The notes under the pieces are model-generated. The model was not told the origin of the DNA, ran no database searches, and saw nothing but the letters and a program-made list of their open reading frames with translations. Made by a program: the position numbers and the translations under genes. This document shows positions 1 through 8,276 of a DNA stretch of 15,481 nt, piece by piece; position 1 is the stretch's first letter; every line of letters starts with the position of its first letter. The DNA is from Bacteroidales bacterium (GTDB lineage: Bacteria > Bacteroidota > Bacteroidia > Bacteroidales > JAAUTT01): positions 1 through 15,481 of the forward strand of contig JANXXY010000167.1 of NCBI GenBank assembly GCA_025350365.1, in the 5' to 3' direction.

Positions 1-374
1 TTGAAAGAATTATCGAAAAGCCATCGGTAAGTCAGGCAGAACTGGAGCTTCAAACTCCTGGCCTTAGAGCCGGATATTACCTTTGTTTTTTTGGGATGCA
101 CGTCTTTAAGCCTACTATTTTTGATTTACTGAAAGAAAGAATTCGTAATAATCCGGAGGGAAAAAGCATTCTGTTAACGACTGTTCAGGAAGAACTGGCA
201 AAAACCGACAAATACCTTGCTTTGGAAATGAAAGGCAACCGGTACGATACAAGTAAGAAATTAGGATTGCTGCAAGCTCAGCTGGCACTTGGATTGGCTG
301 GCAAAGTAAAGGATGAGGTGCTTTCTTCTATCATTCAAATAATGGCTGAATCTGATAAAAGAAATTTTAAATAG
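1..374 (+). CDS. UTP--glucose-1-phosphate uridylyltransferase, C-terminal part (5' end outside window)
   Basis: The reading frame is open from base 3, so this is the 3' end of a longer gene and the ATG at 96 is internal. About 123 residues are visible. They begin with an ERIIEKP segment, as in GalU-type enzymes, where a 'I.EKP' strand precedes the helix that introduces the product. They continue through GYYLCFFGMHVF, the 'G.Y.....IF..L' element, a KSILLTTVQEEL stretch in the place of the family's 'QLTDAL..L', and GNRYDTSKKLGLLQAQLALG, matching the family's 'G.RYD.G...G.L.A' ending. The family makes UDP-glucose from UTP and glucose-1-phosphate in the cytosol. UDP-glucose is a substrate of the GT20 enzyme encoded at 5866-8073, so the neighbourhood fits. 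Another NDP-sugar pyrophosphorylase of the same fold cannot be excluded because the N-terminal nucleotide-binding motif is outside the window. Confidence 0.75.
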   Translation, partial: ERIIEKPSVSQAELELQTPGLRAGYYLCFFGMHVFKPTIFDLLKERIRNNPEGKSILLTTVQEELAKTDKYLALEMKGNRYDTSKKLGLLQAQLALGLAGKVKDEVLSSIIQIMAESDKRNFK

Positions 375-461
375 AGGCAAGAGACATGAGCAATACAGTC
401 CGGTTTACCGGATTAAAAATAAAATGAAACAGATGATAATGTTTTTTATAAGGATAGTTTA

Positions 462-513
462 AAAATATGCCATGAATGCACGAATAATTATTCGTGCATT
501 CATGGCATATTTT
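462..513. terminator. 52-bp perfect palindrome, likely bidirectional terminator
   Basis: The left arm 462-487 is the exact reverse complement of the right arm 488-513, with no spacer, so the RNA would fold into a stem of more than 20 bp with a tiny loop. The outer arms are AAAA on the left and TTTT on the right, and more T-rich sequence (TTTTATCTTATTTT) follows. It lies between the end of the uridylyltransferase gene and the start of the kinase fusion gene, where a Rho-independent terminator is expected. The stem is unusually long, so a dispersed palindromic repeat is an alternative. Confidence 0.65.
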
Positions 514-549
514 ATCTTATTTTAATCAAATAACCCGTAACCCGTAATT

Positions 550-3500
550 ATGAACCATTTCATAAAAACCATTATATCGCATGAACCCGAAATCCGCAAC
601 CGGTCATTTCATGAGTTGTGTAAAGGCTTATCGGCAAAGGAGCTTATCTCATCGTTTAAAGAACTCGACGAATTTCGCAAAACCACGCAAAACTTATATG
701 AGCGGGTGCGAGCCAGCATATTCCTTTATGCAGGATATCGGTTCTTTTTAATGGAATCTCCATCCATTTCGGCAATTGGACGGATTCCAGCCAATGGCTT
801 CGAAAACATGTTAAAACGGAATTTCGAAAAAGCAATCAGTATTTTTCTCAATGAAATGCATGATCACGGGCCCAATTCAAATATTTTCAGTTGTCTGGCC
901 GAGAGTTATCATCATCTTACATTTCAGATTCTGGCCGATCAGGTTCGGAAGAGCGTTCGTTCAAGTCGTGGTAATCAATGGATGTTTCGAGTTGGTCATT
1001 ATGAAGAACATCCGCTGAAAATCCATCCAGCTATGCTAAACAGGCCAGAGGGCTCTATGCTTTTCCCCATTCTACAGGAAAAAACTTCGGTTCGTATGGA
1101 TTTGACACACAGCTGTTGGTCAGATATTTTCTTTCTCGGAATGGATTATCCCGAAGGAGCGAGAGTAATTAATGTTTCAATTGATTTGGGTGTTTATGGA
1201 CGTGATAATGATATTAAACCTCCCCTTGAATCGTATGTGAGAGTTATCAATGAACCTGTTATACGGTTAACTTCATTGGATTTAAAGGATACAAAAGACA
1301 TTACCGACATGTCTGATCTGTTTAATTTTGGCAACGATTATTTGGGTCTTTTAAAAGCAGCGGTTGTTTCATCCGGATTTATTCCTTCCTCTTTCGAAGG
1401 GACAACTCATAAAATAGAAGACATTCTGGGCCGGATTATCTCTCCGGGCATGGGCATTGAGCTTGTTACAAAGGTGAACGATATACCAAAAGGCTCGCGT
1501 TTGGCGGTTTCAACTAACTTATTGGCGTCAATGATTAGTGCTTTGATGAGGGCTACACAGCAAACACAATCCATTGAAGGCACCCTTACCGAGCAGGAAC
1601 GACGCCTTATTGCTTCGCGTGCCATATTGGGCGAATGGCTGGGAGGTTCCGGTGGTGGATGGCAGGATTCAGGTGGTATTTGGACGGGCATCAAATCCAT
1701 TGAAGGAGCTTTGGCAAGCGAAGGCGACCCTGAGTTTACTGTTAGCCGCGGATGCTTGTTGCCTAAACATCGGGTATTGGATGGAGAAATTCTTCATCCC
1801 GATTTTGAAAAAAAATTAACATCCTCGCTTGTGCTTATGCACGGAGGAATGGCCTCTAACGTTGGCCCAATCCTCGAAATGGTAACAGAGAAATACTTGT
1901 TGCGAAATCAAAAGGAATGGCACGCCCGGCAAAAAGCCAATTCCATTTACGACGAAATACTGGAATTATTAAAAGATGGTGACATTCAAAAATTAGCCTC
2001 AGTTACATCGCAAAATTTTACCGGTCCGATAAAAACAATCATACCTTGGGCTACCACCCATTTTACAGAAGTTCTAATCGAAAAAGCGAAGAAAGCTTTT
2101 GGTGATAATTATTGGGGTTTTCTCATGCTTGGAGGAATGTCGGGCGGAGGTATGGGAATGTTTGTAAATCCTTCCATTCATGCCGAAGCCAAAGAGAAGA
2201 TTTTGCAAATACTTTGTGAAACTAAAAATGAGCTTTCCGATTGTCTTCCTTTTGCCATGACACCTGTGGTTTACAACTTCAACATTAATCACCACGGTTC
2301 ATTTTCAGCTTTGCTTACCGGAAATGAAGCGTTGATGCCCGACGAATATTATGCCATGCACATCCCTTTGTTGGTTCGGCAAAATCCTGAAAAGCTTCCC
2401 GAAATACGGAAAATTGAAATTGATAAAATCACCGGTAAAACATCTGGTAGCGATGCTGCATTTCCTCTTTTGAGGTCGATTGTAGGAAATTTGTTCAAGT
2501 TTTCTTCTACTGCCGAATCGGTTGAAAAATTACAACAAAACGAAGAGGTTGAATTCATCAAGAAAGAAAACGGGTTCGATTTTATTCATCACGAACAAAT
2601 AAGGCAGGATCTTTTTAAAGGACGCATCGGTCTTTCACGAAATCGTCTCCCTGCGGAAACTATCATTGAAGACGTTTCTTCAGATGACATTACTGTATTA
2701 AGCAATATCGCCGACAACGATGGCACCGGAGCATCTTCCATTGCAAAAGGCCTTGTGGCAGTAATGTGTTTGGCAGCCGGTGTGGGCAGCCGATGGACAA
2801 AGGGTGCAGGCGTAATTAAGGCGATTAATCCTTTTGTTGAGATAAACGGTAAACATCGCTCTTTCCTTGAAATACATTTGTCGAAAACACAATTTACCAA
2901 CAGGAAGTATGGAGGACATATCCCTTTTATCATTGCAACCGGCTATCTAACGCATCATCCCATTGAAAAGGAACTTAAGGCAACATTAAATTACGGTTAT
3001 AGGGAAAAAGTATACCTTTCACCCGGAAAATCAATAGGACAGCGATTTATCCCTATGGAACGCGACTTGCGATTTCTTTGGGAGGAGATGCCTCAGGAAC
3101 AACTTGATGAAAACAAACAAAAAGTTCGTGAATCAGTGCGTGCTTCACTCATTAATTGGGCAAAAAGCAAAGGTGAGAGTGCAGATTATACGGACAATAC
3201 TTCATCTCAGCGACTTAATCCGCTTGGTCACTGGTACGAAATACCCAACATGCTTCGCAACGGATCATTGGTAAATCTGCTTAAAAACAACCAGAAACTT
3301 GAGCATATTATGCTTCATAATATCGACACGTTAGGAGCTAATGTTCTGCCTGAAGCATTAAACTACCATATCAAATCGGGCAATGCCCTTACCTTCGAAG
3401 TCGTACCCCGAAGAATTGACGATCGCGGGGGTGGACTGGCTCGTATCAATGGTAAAGTGCGATTGCTCGAAGGCCTGGCACAACCACATGAGGAAGACGA

Positions 3501-3885
3501 ATTAGGTCTCAGTTATTACAGCACCCTTACCTGTTGGATAAACATCAATAAGCTTCTCGAAATATTTGGACTTACCCGTAAAAGCCTTCAAGAAGCCAGC
3601 GATGATGAACTGTCGGAAGCAGTGCGCCGGATCGCCCGCCGTATGCCTTCGTACGTTACTATAAAAGACGTTAAATATCGCTGGGGACATGGTCAGGAAG
3701 ATATCTTCCCTGTTGCTCAAATAGAAAAGCTATGGGGTGATATGAGCGGCCTTGCTGATGTGCAATGTGGGTACATGGTAGTTCCGCGTCTTCGTGGACA
3801 ACAGCTAAAGGATCCGGCTCAACTTGATGCCTGGGTAAACGATGGTAGCAAAGATTATATTGCATCTCTTTGCGATTTTAAATAA
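550..3885 (+). CDS. Fused GHMP sugar kinase (fucokinase-like) / UDPGP-type nucleotidyltransferase
   Basis: This 1111-residue protein has two recognisable enzyme parts. Residues about 180-610 resemble L-fucokinase-type GHMP kinases: an R-x-D-L...WSD segment at 182-192 with VINVSID after it, a PKGSRLAVST loop at 313-322 in the ATP-loop position, GGGWQDSGG at 368-376 (a fucokinase signature), and a glycine-rich GGMSGGGMGMF at 528-538. Residues about 735-1110 resemble UDPGP-family pyrophosphorylases: LAAGVGSRW at 741-749 as the nucleotide loop, then KGAGVIKAINPF, HNIDTLGANV at 923-932 and DDRGGG at 957-962. The first 170 residues are helical-looking and unassigned. The inferred activity is phosphorylation of a free sugar at C1 and then transfer to a nucleotide, a salvage route to an NDP-sugar. 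Domain order is opposite to that of Bacteroides Fkp. The sugar and the nucleotide are not known. The ATG at 550 was chosen as the first start after the palindrome; it has no Shine-Dalgarno. Confidence 0.7.
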   Translation: MNHFIKTIISHEPEIRNRSFHELCKGLSAKELISSFKELDEFRKTTQNLYERVRASIFLYAGYRFFLMESPSISAIGRIPANGFENMLKRNFEKAISIFLNEMHDHGPNSNIFSCLAESYHHLTFQILADQVRKSVRSSRGNQWMFRVGHYEEHPLKIHPAMLNRPEGSMLFPILQEKTSVRMDLTHSCWSDIFFLGMDYPEGARVINVSIDLGVYGRDNDIKPPLESYVRVINEPVIRLTSLDLKDTKDITDMSDLFNFGNDYLGLLKAAVVSSGFIPSSFEGTTHKIEDILGRIISPGMGIELVTKVNDIPKGSRLAVSTNLLASMISALMRATQQTQSIEGTLTEQERRLIASRAILGEWLGGSGGGWQDSGGIWTGIKSIEGALASEGDPEFTVSRGCLLPKHRVLDGEILHPDFEKKLTSSLVLMHGGMASNVGPILEMVTEKYLLRNQKEWHARQKANSIYDEILELLKDGDIQKLASVTSQNFTGPIKTIIPWATTHFTEVLIEKAKKAFGDNYWGFLMLGGMSGGGMGMFVNPSIHAEAKEKILQILCETKNELSDCLPFAMTPVVYNFNINHHGSFSALLTGNEALMPDEYYAMHIPLLVRQNPEKLPEIRKIEIDKITGKTSGSDAAFPLLRSIVGNLFKFSSTAESVEKLQQNEEVEFIKKENGFDFIHHEQIRQDLFKGRIGLSRNRLPAETIIEDVSSDDITVLSNIADNDGTGASSIAKGLVAVMCLAAGVGSRWTKGAGVIKAINPFVEINGKHRSFLEIHLSKTQFTNRKYGGHIPFIIATGYLTHHPIEKELKATLNYGYREKVYLSPGKSIGQRFIPMERDLRFLWEEMPQEQLDENKQKVRESVRASLINWAKSKGESADYTDNTSSQRLNPLGHWYEIPNMLRNGSLVNLLKNNQKLEHIMLHNIDTLGANVLPEALNYHIKSGNALTFEVVPRRIDDRGGGLARINGKVRLLEGLAQPHEEDELGLSYYSTLTCWININKLLEIFGLTRKSLQEASDDELSEAVRRIARRMPSYVTIKDVKYRWGHGQEDIFPVAQIEKLWGDMSGLADVQCGYMVVPRLRGQQLKDPAQLDAWVNDGSKDYIASLCDFK

Positions 3886-4077
3886 AAATCTTGATATCGG
3901 GTATCTGGTACTTTACAATTAATTATATTAAATTTACTCTTAATTCATGGGGTGGGATAATTGTTAAATCAATCCCTGATAAGGCAATATTTTATTACGT
4001 AATCAACTGATAGTTAAACCAAAACAGATGGGGAAATTTATTTCCCTGCACATAAGTACACTTAAAAAACTAGTGCA
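3886..4077. other. Intergenic leader upstream of the GH15 gene
   Basis: This 192-bp AT-rich gap separates the fusion gene from the GH15 gene. It contains a small inverted repeat, GGGAAAT (4031-4037) and ATTTCCC (4040-4046), about 30 bases before the start. I see no clear terminator or Bacteroidota promoter box and no known riboswitch. The gap is large enough for GH15 and the trehalose gene to have their own promoter. Confidence 0.3.
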
Positions 4078-5862
4078 ATGGTTACAAGTGAAATTAATAA
4101 ATATAATTTTGGAGTTATAGGAAATTGTTCATATCTGGGCTATATTGATACCAAAGCAAACGTAAACTGGTTATGTTTACCAAGGTTTGATAGTAGTTTT
4201 TTATTCGGATCACTTCTTGATCTGGAAAAGGGTGGAGAATTCAGTATTTCTCCTGCCACGAGCGATTATAAATCCAAACAATATTATATCAAGAATACCA
4301 ATATATTAGCCACTGAATTTGAGATGGCTGAAGGCAGGTTTCGAGTGGTTGATTTTGCACCTCGTTTTTATCAGTACGAACGTTATTTTAAGCCGTTAAT
4401 GCTGTTCCGAAAAATAGAACTGCTTGACGGCAATCCTTTTATTTCAGTAGTGTGCCGTCCCGTGGGCGATTATGGCTCAATGATACCTGAAACAGTGGGT
4501 GGCAGCAACCATATTCGTTTTTTGAATTTTAATACACAGGTTCGGCTTACCACCGATAGACCTTTAGGCTATATTTTAAGCAAAAAATCGTTTGTTCTAA
4601 CCGAAACAAAATATGCTGTATTTAGTTATGGCGTACCGCTGGAAGCGCCGCTGGCTGAAACCACTGAGTCATTTCTTACTAAAACTAAAAAGTATTGGAC
4701 CGATTGGGTAAAGGCTACTTCCGTTCCCAATATTTACCAGGATGAGGTAATTCGTTCTGCATTAGTGTTAAAGCTTCATCAATACGAAGATACAGGAGCT
4801 GTGATAGCTTCCGGAACAACCAGTTTACCCGAATTTAACGGCTCCCAGCGCACGTGGGACTATCGTTACTGCTGGATGCGTGATACGTATTATACTCTAA
4901 ACGCTTTTAATAATATTGGTCACTTTGAAGAATTGGAGAGTTACTTTCAATTTATTCAAAACATTATAATGAATGAAAAGCAACAAATAAAGCCCTTGTA
5001 TACCATTCTTGGCGATCGGGTTCCCAACGAAAAAATAATGCTTCTTGACGGATATCAGCATAACAAGCCTGTTAGAACAGGAAATAACGCTATTAATCAG
5101 GTTCAGAACGATGTATATGGTCAGATTCTGATCAGTTTATTGCCATTATTTATTGATAAACGTCTGAATTATATTGACCGGAAAAAAACCGAATTCATTA
5201 CCGAATGGCTTCTCGATCGTATCGAGGAATATATGGACGTTCCGGACTCGGGACTTTGGGAATTCGGAACAACAAATCAATTCCATTGTTATACATATTT
5301 GTTTCATTGGGCAGGATGCAGAGCCGCTACCAAAATTGGCAGGTTTATTGATAGTGATAGTTTAATAAGAAAAGCAGAATCACTAACCAAGCAATCGATT
5401 CTGTTCATCGAAAAATGCTACAGTCCAACAAAACTGGCTTATACTCAGGCTGTAGGTAGCAAACATCTGGACGCAAGTAATTTGCAACTCATACTTATGA
5501 GTTACCTTAACCCGGGAAGCGATATAGCAATGAGCCATTTAAAAGCACACGAAAAGGAGTTGTTCAAAGACGATAATTTATTTTTTAGATACACCCGTGA
5601 CGATTTAGGAAAAGCTGAAACGTCGTTTCTTATTTGCGGTTTCTGGTATGCTGAAACGCTTGCAGCCACGGGACGGCTAGACAAGGCACAAGAAATAATT
5701 GAAAAACTTCTGAAGTGTTCCAATCATTTAGGTTTGTTTAGCGAGGATGCCGATGAAAACTTCGGACAATGGGGTAATTTTCCACAAACTTATATCCATG
5801 TGGGATTGGTGAATGCCATTTATAAATTATCCATGAAAATTGATAAACCCATTTTTTTGTAA
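4078..5862 (+). CDS. Glycoside hydrolase family 15 protein (glucoamylase/trehalase-like)
   Basis: The 594-residue length and layout match bacterial GH15 enzymes. The N-terminal beta domain begins FGVIGNCSYLGYID and NWLCLPRFDSS (residues 11-40). The catalytic (alpha/alpha)6 barrel has RTWDYRYCWMRD at 258-269, the family's most typical motif. SGLWEF places Glu395 as the probable general acid, and LFSEDAD places Glu556 as the probable base; their spacing is about that reported for archaeal GH15 trehalases. ETSFLICGFW (514-523) and GNFPQTYIHVGLVNA near the C-terminus are further family markers. No signal peptide is seen, so it should be cytosolic. It is three bases upstream of the trehalose-6-phosphate synthase/phosphatase gene, which favours a role in turnover of trehalose or another small alpha-glucoside over starch breakdown. 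The substrate is inference; glucoamylase and trehalase members look alike at this level. Confidence 0.85.
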   Translation: MVTSEINKYNFGVIGNCSYLGYIDTKANVNWLCLPRFDSSFLFGSLLDLEKGGEFSISPATSDYKSKQYYIKNTNILATEFEMAEGRFRVVDFAPRFYQYERYFKPLMLFRKIELLDGNPFISVVCRPVGDYGSMIPETVGGSNHIRFLNFNTQVRLTTDRPLGYILSKKSFVLTETKYAVFSYGVPLEAPLAETTESFLTKTKKYWTDWVKATSVPNIYQDEVIRSALVLKLHQYEDTGAVIASGTTSLPEFNGSQRTWDYRYCWMRDTYYTLNAFNNIGHFEELESYFQFIQNIIMNEKQQIKPLYTILGDRVPNEKIMLLDGYQHNKPVRTGNNAINQVQNDVYGQILISLLPLFIDKRLNYIDRKKTEFITEWLLDRIEEYMDVPDSGLWEFGTTNQFHCYTYLFHWAGCRAATKIGRFIDSDSLIRKAESLTKQSILFIEKCYSPTKLAYTQAVGSKHLDASNLQLILMSYLNPGSDIAMSHLKAHEKELFKDDNLFFRYTRDDLGKAETSFLICGFWYAETLAATGRLDKAQEIIEKLLKCSNHLGLFSEDADENFGQWGNFPQTYIHVGLVNAIYKLSMKIDKPIFL

Positions 5863-5865
5863 ACC

Positions 5866-8073
5866 ATGAAAACTTTTAGCGAACTAAGTTATAACAGGCT
5901 GGTAATTATTGCCTATCGATTACCATTTAAGCTTGTAAAAAAAGGAAATATTAATGTTGCAGTTCAAAATGCGGGAGGTTTAGTATCGGCCATTCTTTCG
6001 TTATCGGAAAAAATGAATATCAGTTCCGGTAGTGATTCGAAAATACTTTGGATTGGTACCGGTGAAAAGCAACTTGGAAAGGAAAACATCAACCCGAAAT
6101 TTGATCTTCTTCCTGTTGAAATTCCCGACCAAATAAACGATGAGTATTATGGGGGTTTTTGCAACGACACCATCTGGCCGCTGTTTCATTATTTTCCATC
6201 GCTTACCGTATACAATCCAAGTTATTATGACTCGTATGTTAAAGCAAATCAAATTTTTGCTGATACACTCAAAGATGTAATCAAACCGGGCGATTTTATT
6301 TGGGTACACGATTACCAATTGTTTCATTTACCATCACTTATACGAAGTTATTTCCCTGATGCCAAGATTGGTTTTTTCCTTCATATTCCATTTCCTTCCT
6401 CGGAACTTTTCAGGCATCTTCCACGCACATGGCGCGAGTCAATCATTAAGGGAATTATTGGAGCCGACCTAATTGGGTTTCATACCAATGACTATACTCA
6501 GCATTTTATCAAAGCTGTTAAAAGGACACTTGGTTGCGAGATAAATCAAAATTACATCTACGTAGAGGATAGGATATGTAAGGTAGATGCATTCCCGATT
6601 GGTATCGATTTTGATAAGTTTCACGAGGCTTGTTTTTTACCAAAAGTACTTAAAGAAAAGGAACGATTAAAGAAGCAATTAAACGGGAAAAAGCTAATTT
6701 TTTCGGTGGACCGGTTGGATTACACCAAAGGCTTCTTATATCGGTTGCTGGCTTTTGAACGCTTTCTGGAAAAACACCCGAAGTGGCATCAAAAGTCTGT
6801 TTTTAATATGGTCGTGGTTCCGTCCAGAGACAATATTGATCGGTATAAGGATATAAAAAAGGAAATTGAAGCCACCGTTGGCCGGATAAATGGGAATTAT
6901 AGTAACCTGGCCTGGAGGCCATTAATATATCAGTATAAATCACTTTCATTTGAGGAACTTGTAGCTCTTTACGATATAAGTGACGTAGGATTAATAACTC
7001 CGCTGCGCGATGGAATGAATCTGGTGGCAAAGGAATATGTGGCGTGTCAAAAAGAAAACGTTGGAATGCTGGTTTTAAGTGAGATGGCTGGCGCCGCAGT
7101 GGAGCTTAACGAAGCTATTATAATTAATCCGACCGATGTGGAAGAAACAGCCGATGCTATTGACAAAGCGCTTAATCTCACTCAAAAGGAAAAGGAGCAA
7201 AAAATACATAAAATGCAGAACAGGCTAAGTCGTTACAATGTTTTTACATGGGCGACCGATTTTTTTAACCAGGCAGAAGATGTTACAGACAAACAAAAAC
7301 AAATGAAAGTGAATTTTTTAGATCCTCATGCATTAACCGATATACGATCTGCTTATTGCCAAACCGGTAAACGAGTGATATTTATTGATTATGACGGCAC
7401 TTTAATACCATTATCAAAATATCCTGATATGGCAATTTTGAACGAAAGGGCGGGAAACACCATTAAAAAACTGATTGACGATACTAGAAATAAAGTAATC
7501 ATTATCAGTGGCAGGGAATGTGAATTTCTTGAAAGGCAGTTTGAAGGTCTTGATGTGACGCTTGTTGCCGAGCATGGCTATTTTGTAAAAAATCCCGGAA
7601 AGGATTGGATAACAAAAAGCTCAGTAGATCTGACCTGGAAAGAAAAATTTTTACCTATTATGAATGAATATGTTGACCGGTGCAATGGATCGATGATTGA
7701 AGAAAAACATGCCTCAATAGCTTGGCATTACCGAAATGCCGATGAAGGAATTGCTTCCATACGTATTAATGAACTAAAGGACGATTTGACGGAAATTTTA
7801 AAGACCGACTCAAAACTTCAGGTGCTGGAAGGTAATAAGGTACTGGAAATTAAAAGTGTTCTTTATGATAAGGGTACGGCAGCTCTCGAATTTCTAAATA
7901 AAAAAAAATACGATTTCATTATGGCTATAGGCGATGATAAAACGGACGAAGATTTATTTAATGTAATACCCGAATATGGGTTCACCATTAAAATTGGAAC
8001 TAATCCATCCAAAGCCAAATTCAATTTAAAAAGGCAATCCCAAATTTATGAGATTTTGGAATTTTTATGCTAA
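5866..8073 (+). CDS. Bifunctional trehalose-6-phosphate synthase (GT20) / trehalose-6-phosphate phosphatase
   Basis: This 735-residue fusion should make trehalose from UDP-glucose and glucose-6-phosphate in two steps in the cytosol. The GT20 part spans about residues 10-470: NAGGLV at 35-40 (donor loop), WVHDYQL at 146-152, HIPFPSSELFRHLP at 173-186, VDRLDYTKG at 281-289 (Arg283 and Lys288 at the phosphates) and PLRDGMNLVAKE at 379-390 (Asp382 and Glu390). The OtsB-like HAD phosphatase spans about 500-735: FIDYDGT with Asp508 and Asp510, IIISGRE with Ser548, and GDDKTDED at 689-696. All catalytic motifs of both halves look intact. The usual SNRLP near the start reads AYRLP here. The ATG follows the GH15 stop after three bases, so the two are very likely co-transcribed. 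A one-gene OtsA-OtsB fusion is common in Bacteroidota. Confidence 0.95.
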   Translation: MKTFSELSYNRLVIIAYRLPFKLVKKGNINVAVQNAGGLVSAILSLSEKMNISSGSDSKILWIGTGEKQLGKENINPKFDLLPVEIPDQINDEYYGGFCNDTIWPLFHYFPSLTVYNPSYYDSYVKANQIFADTLKDVIKPGDFIWVHDYQLFHLPSLIRSYFPDAKIGFFLHIPFPSSELFRHLPRTWRESIIKGIIGADLIGFHTNDYTQHFIKAVKRTLGCEINQNYIYVEDRICKVDAFPIGIDFDKFHEACFLPKVLKEKERLKKQLNGKKLIFSVDRLDYTKGFLYRLLAFERFLEKHPKWHQKSVFNMVVVPSRDNIDRYKDIKKEIEATVGRINGNYSNLAWRPLIYQYKSLSFEELVALYDISDVGLITPLRDGMNLVAKEYVACQKENVGMLVLSEMAGAAVELNEAIIINPTDVEETADAIDKALNLTQKEKEQKIHKMQNRLSRYNVFTWATDFFNQAEDVTDKQKQMKVNFLDPHALTDIRSAYCQTGKRVIFIDYDGTLIPLSKYPDMAILNERAGNTIKKLIDDTRNKVIIISGRECEFLERQFEGLDVTLVAEHGYFVKNPGKDWITKSSVDLTWKEKFLPIMNEYVDRCNGSMIEEKHASIAWHYRNADEGIASIRINELKDDLTEILKTDSKLQVLEGNKVLEIKSVLYDKGTAALEFLNKKKYDFIMAIGDDKTDEDLFNVIPEYGFTIKIGTNPSKAKFNLKRQSQIYEILEFLC

Positions 8074-8169
8074 ATAATATCACCGTTAAAATGATGATGG
8101 AGTGGAGTACACATCTAAATGTTATTTTACCCTTAAATTCATTGTGATATACCTAAAAAATGGTATGCA

Positions 8170-8193
8170 AAAATACCAATTGTATGGTATTTT
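8170..8193. promoter_or_regulatory. Inverted repeat upstream of metY, candidate operator
   Basis: AAAATACCA (8170-8178) and TGGTATTTT (8185-8193) are perfect 9-bp inverted arms around a 6-base spacer, starting 107 bases before the MetY ATG. The half-site core GGTAT/ATACC occurs again at 8162-8166 and in AAAATACCG at 8206-8214, giving four half-sites in about 53 bases. This looks like a binding site for a dimeric regulator. I see no SAM riboswitch consensus in this gap. The role is inferred from placement only. Confidence 0.4.
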
Positions 8194-8276
8194 CATTCCA
8201 AGTCAAAATACCGAAATTTGACCAAGCGAAAATGTAAATATCCATTGAAAACCTAATTTCATTTAAAACCTAATCT

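Noticed and set aside
1407..1700. Open frame of 97 codons on the - strand inside the kinase fusion gene
   Set aside because: It is the antisense of the strongly coding kinase region and has no family features.
8074..8276. SAM riboswitch upstream of metY
   Set aside because: The gap lacks the conserved cores of the SAM-I and SAM-II consensus that I can recall; only an inverted repeat is seen.
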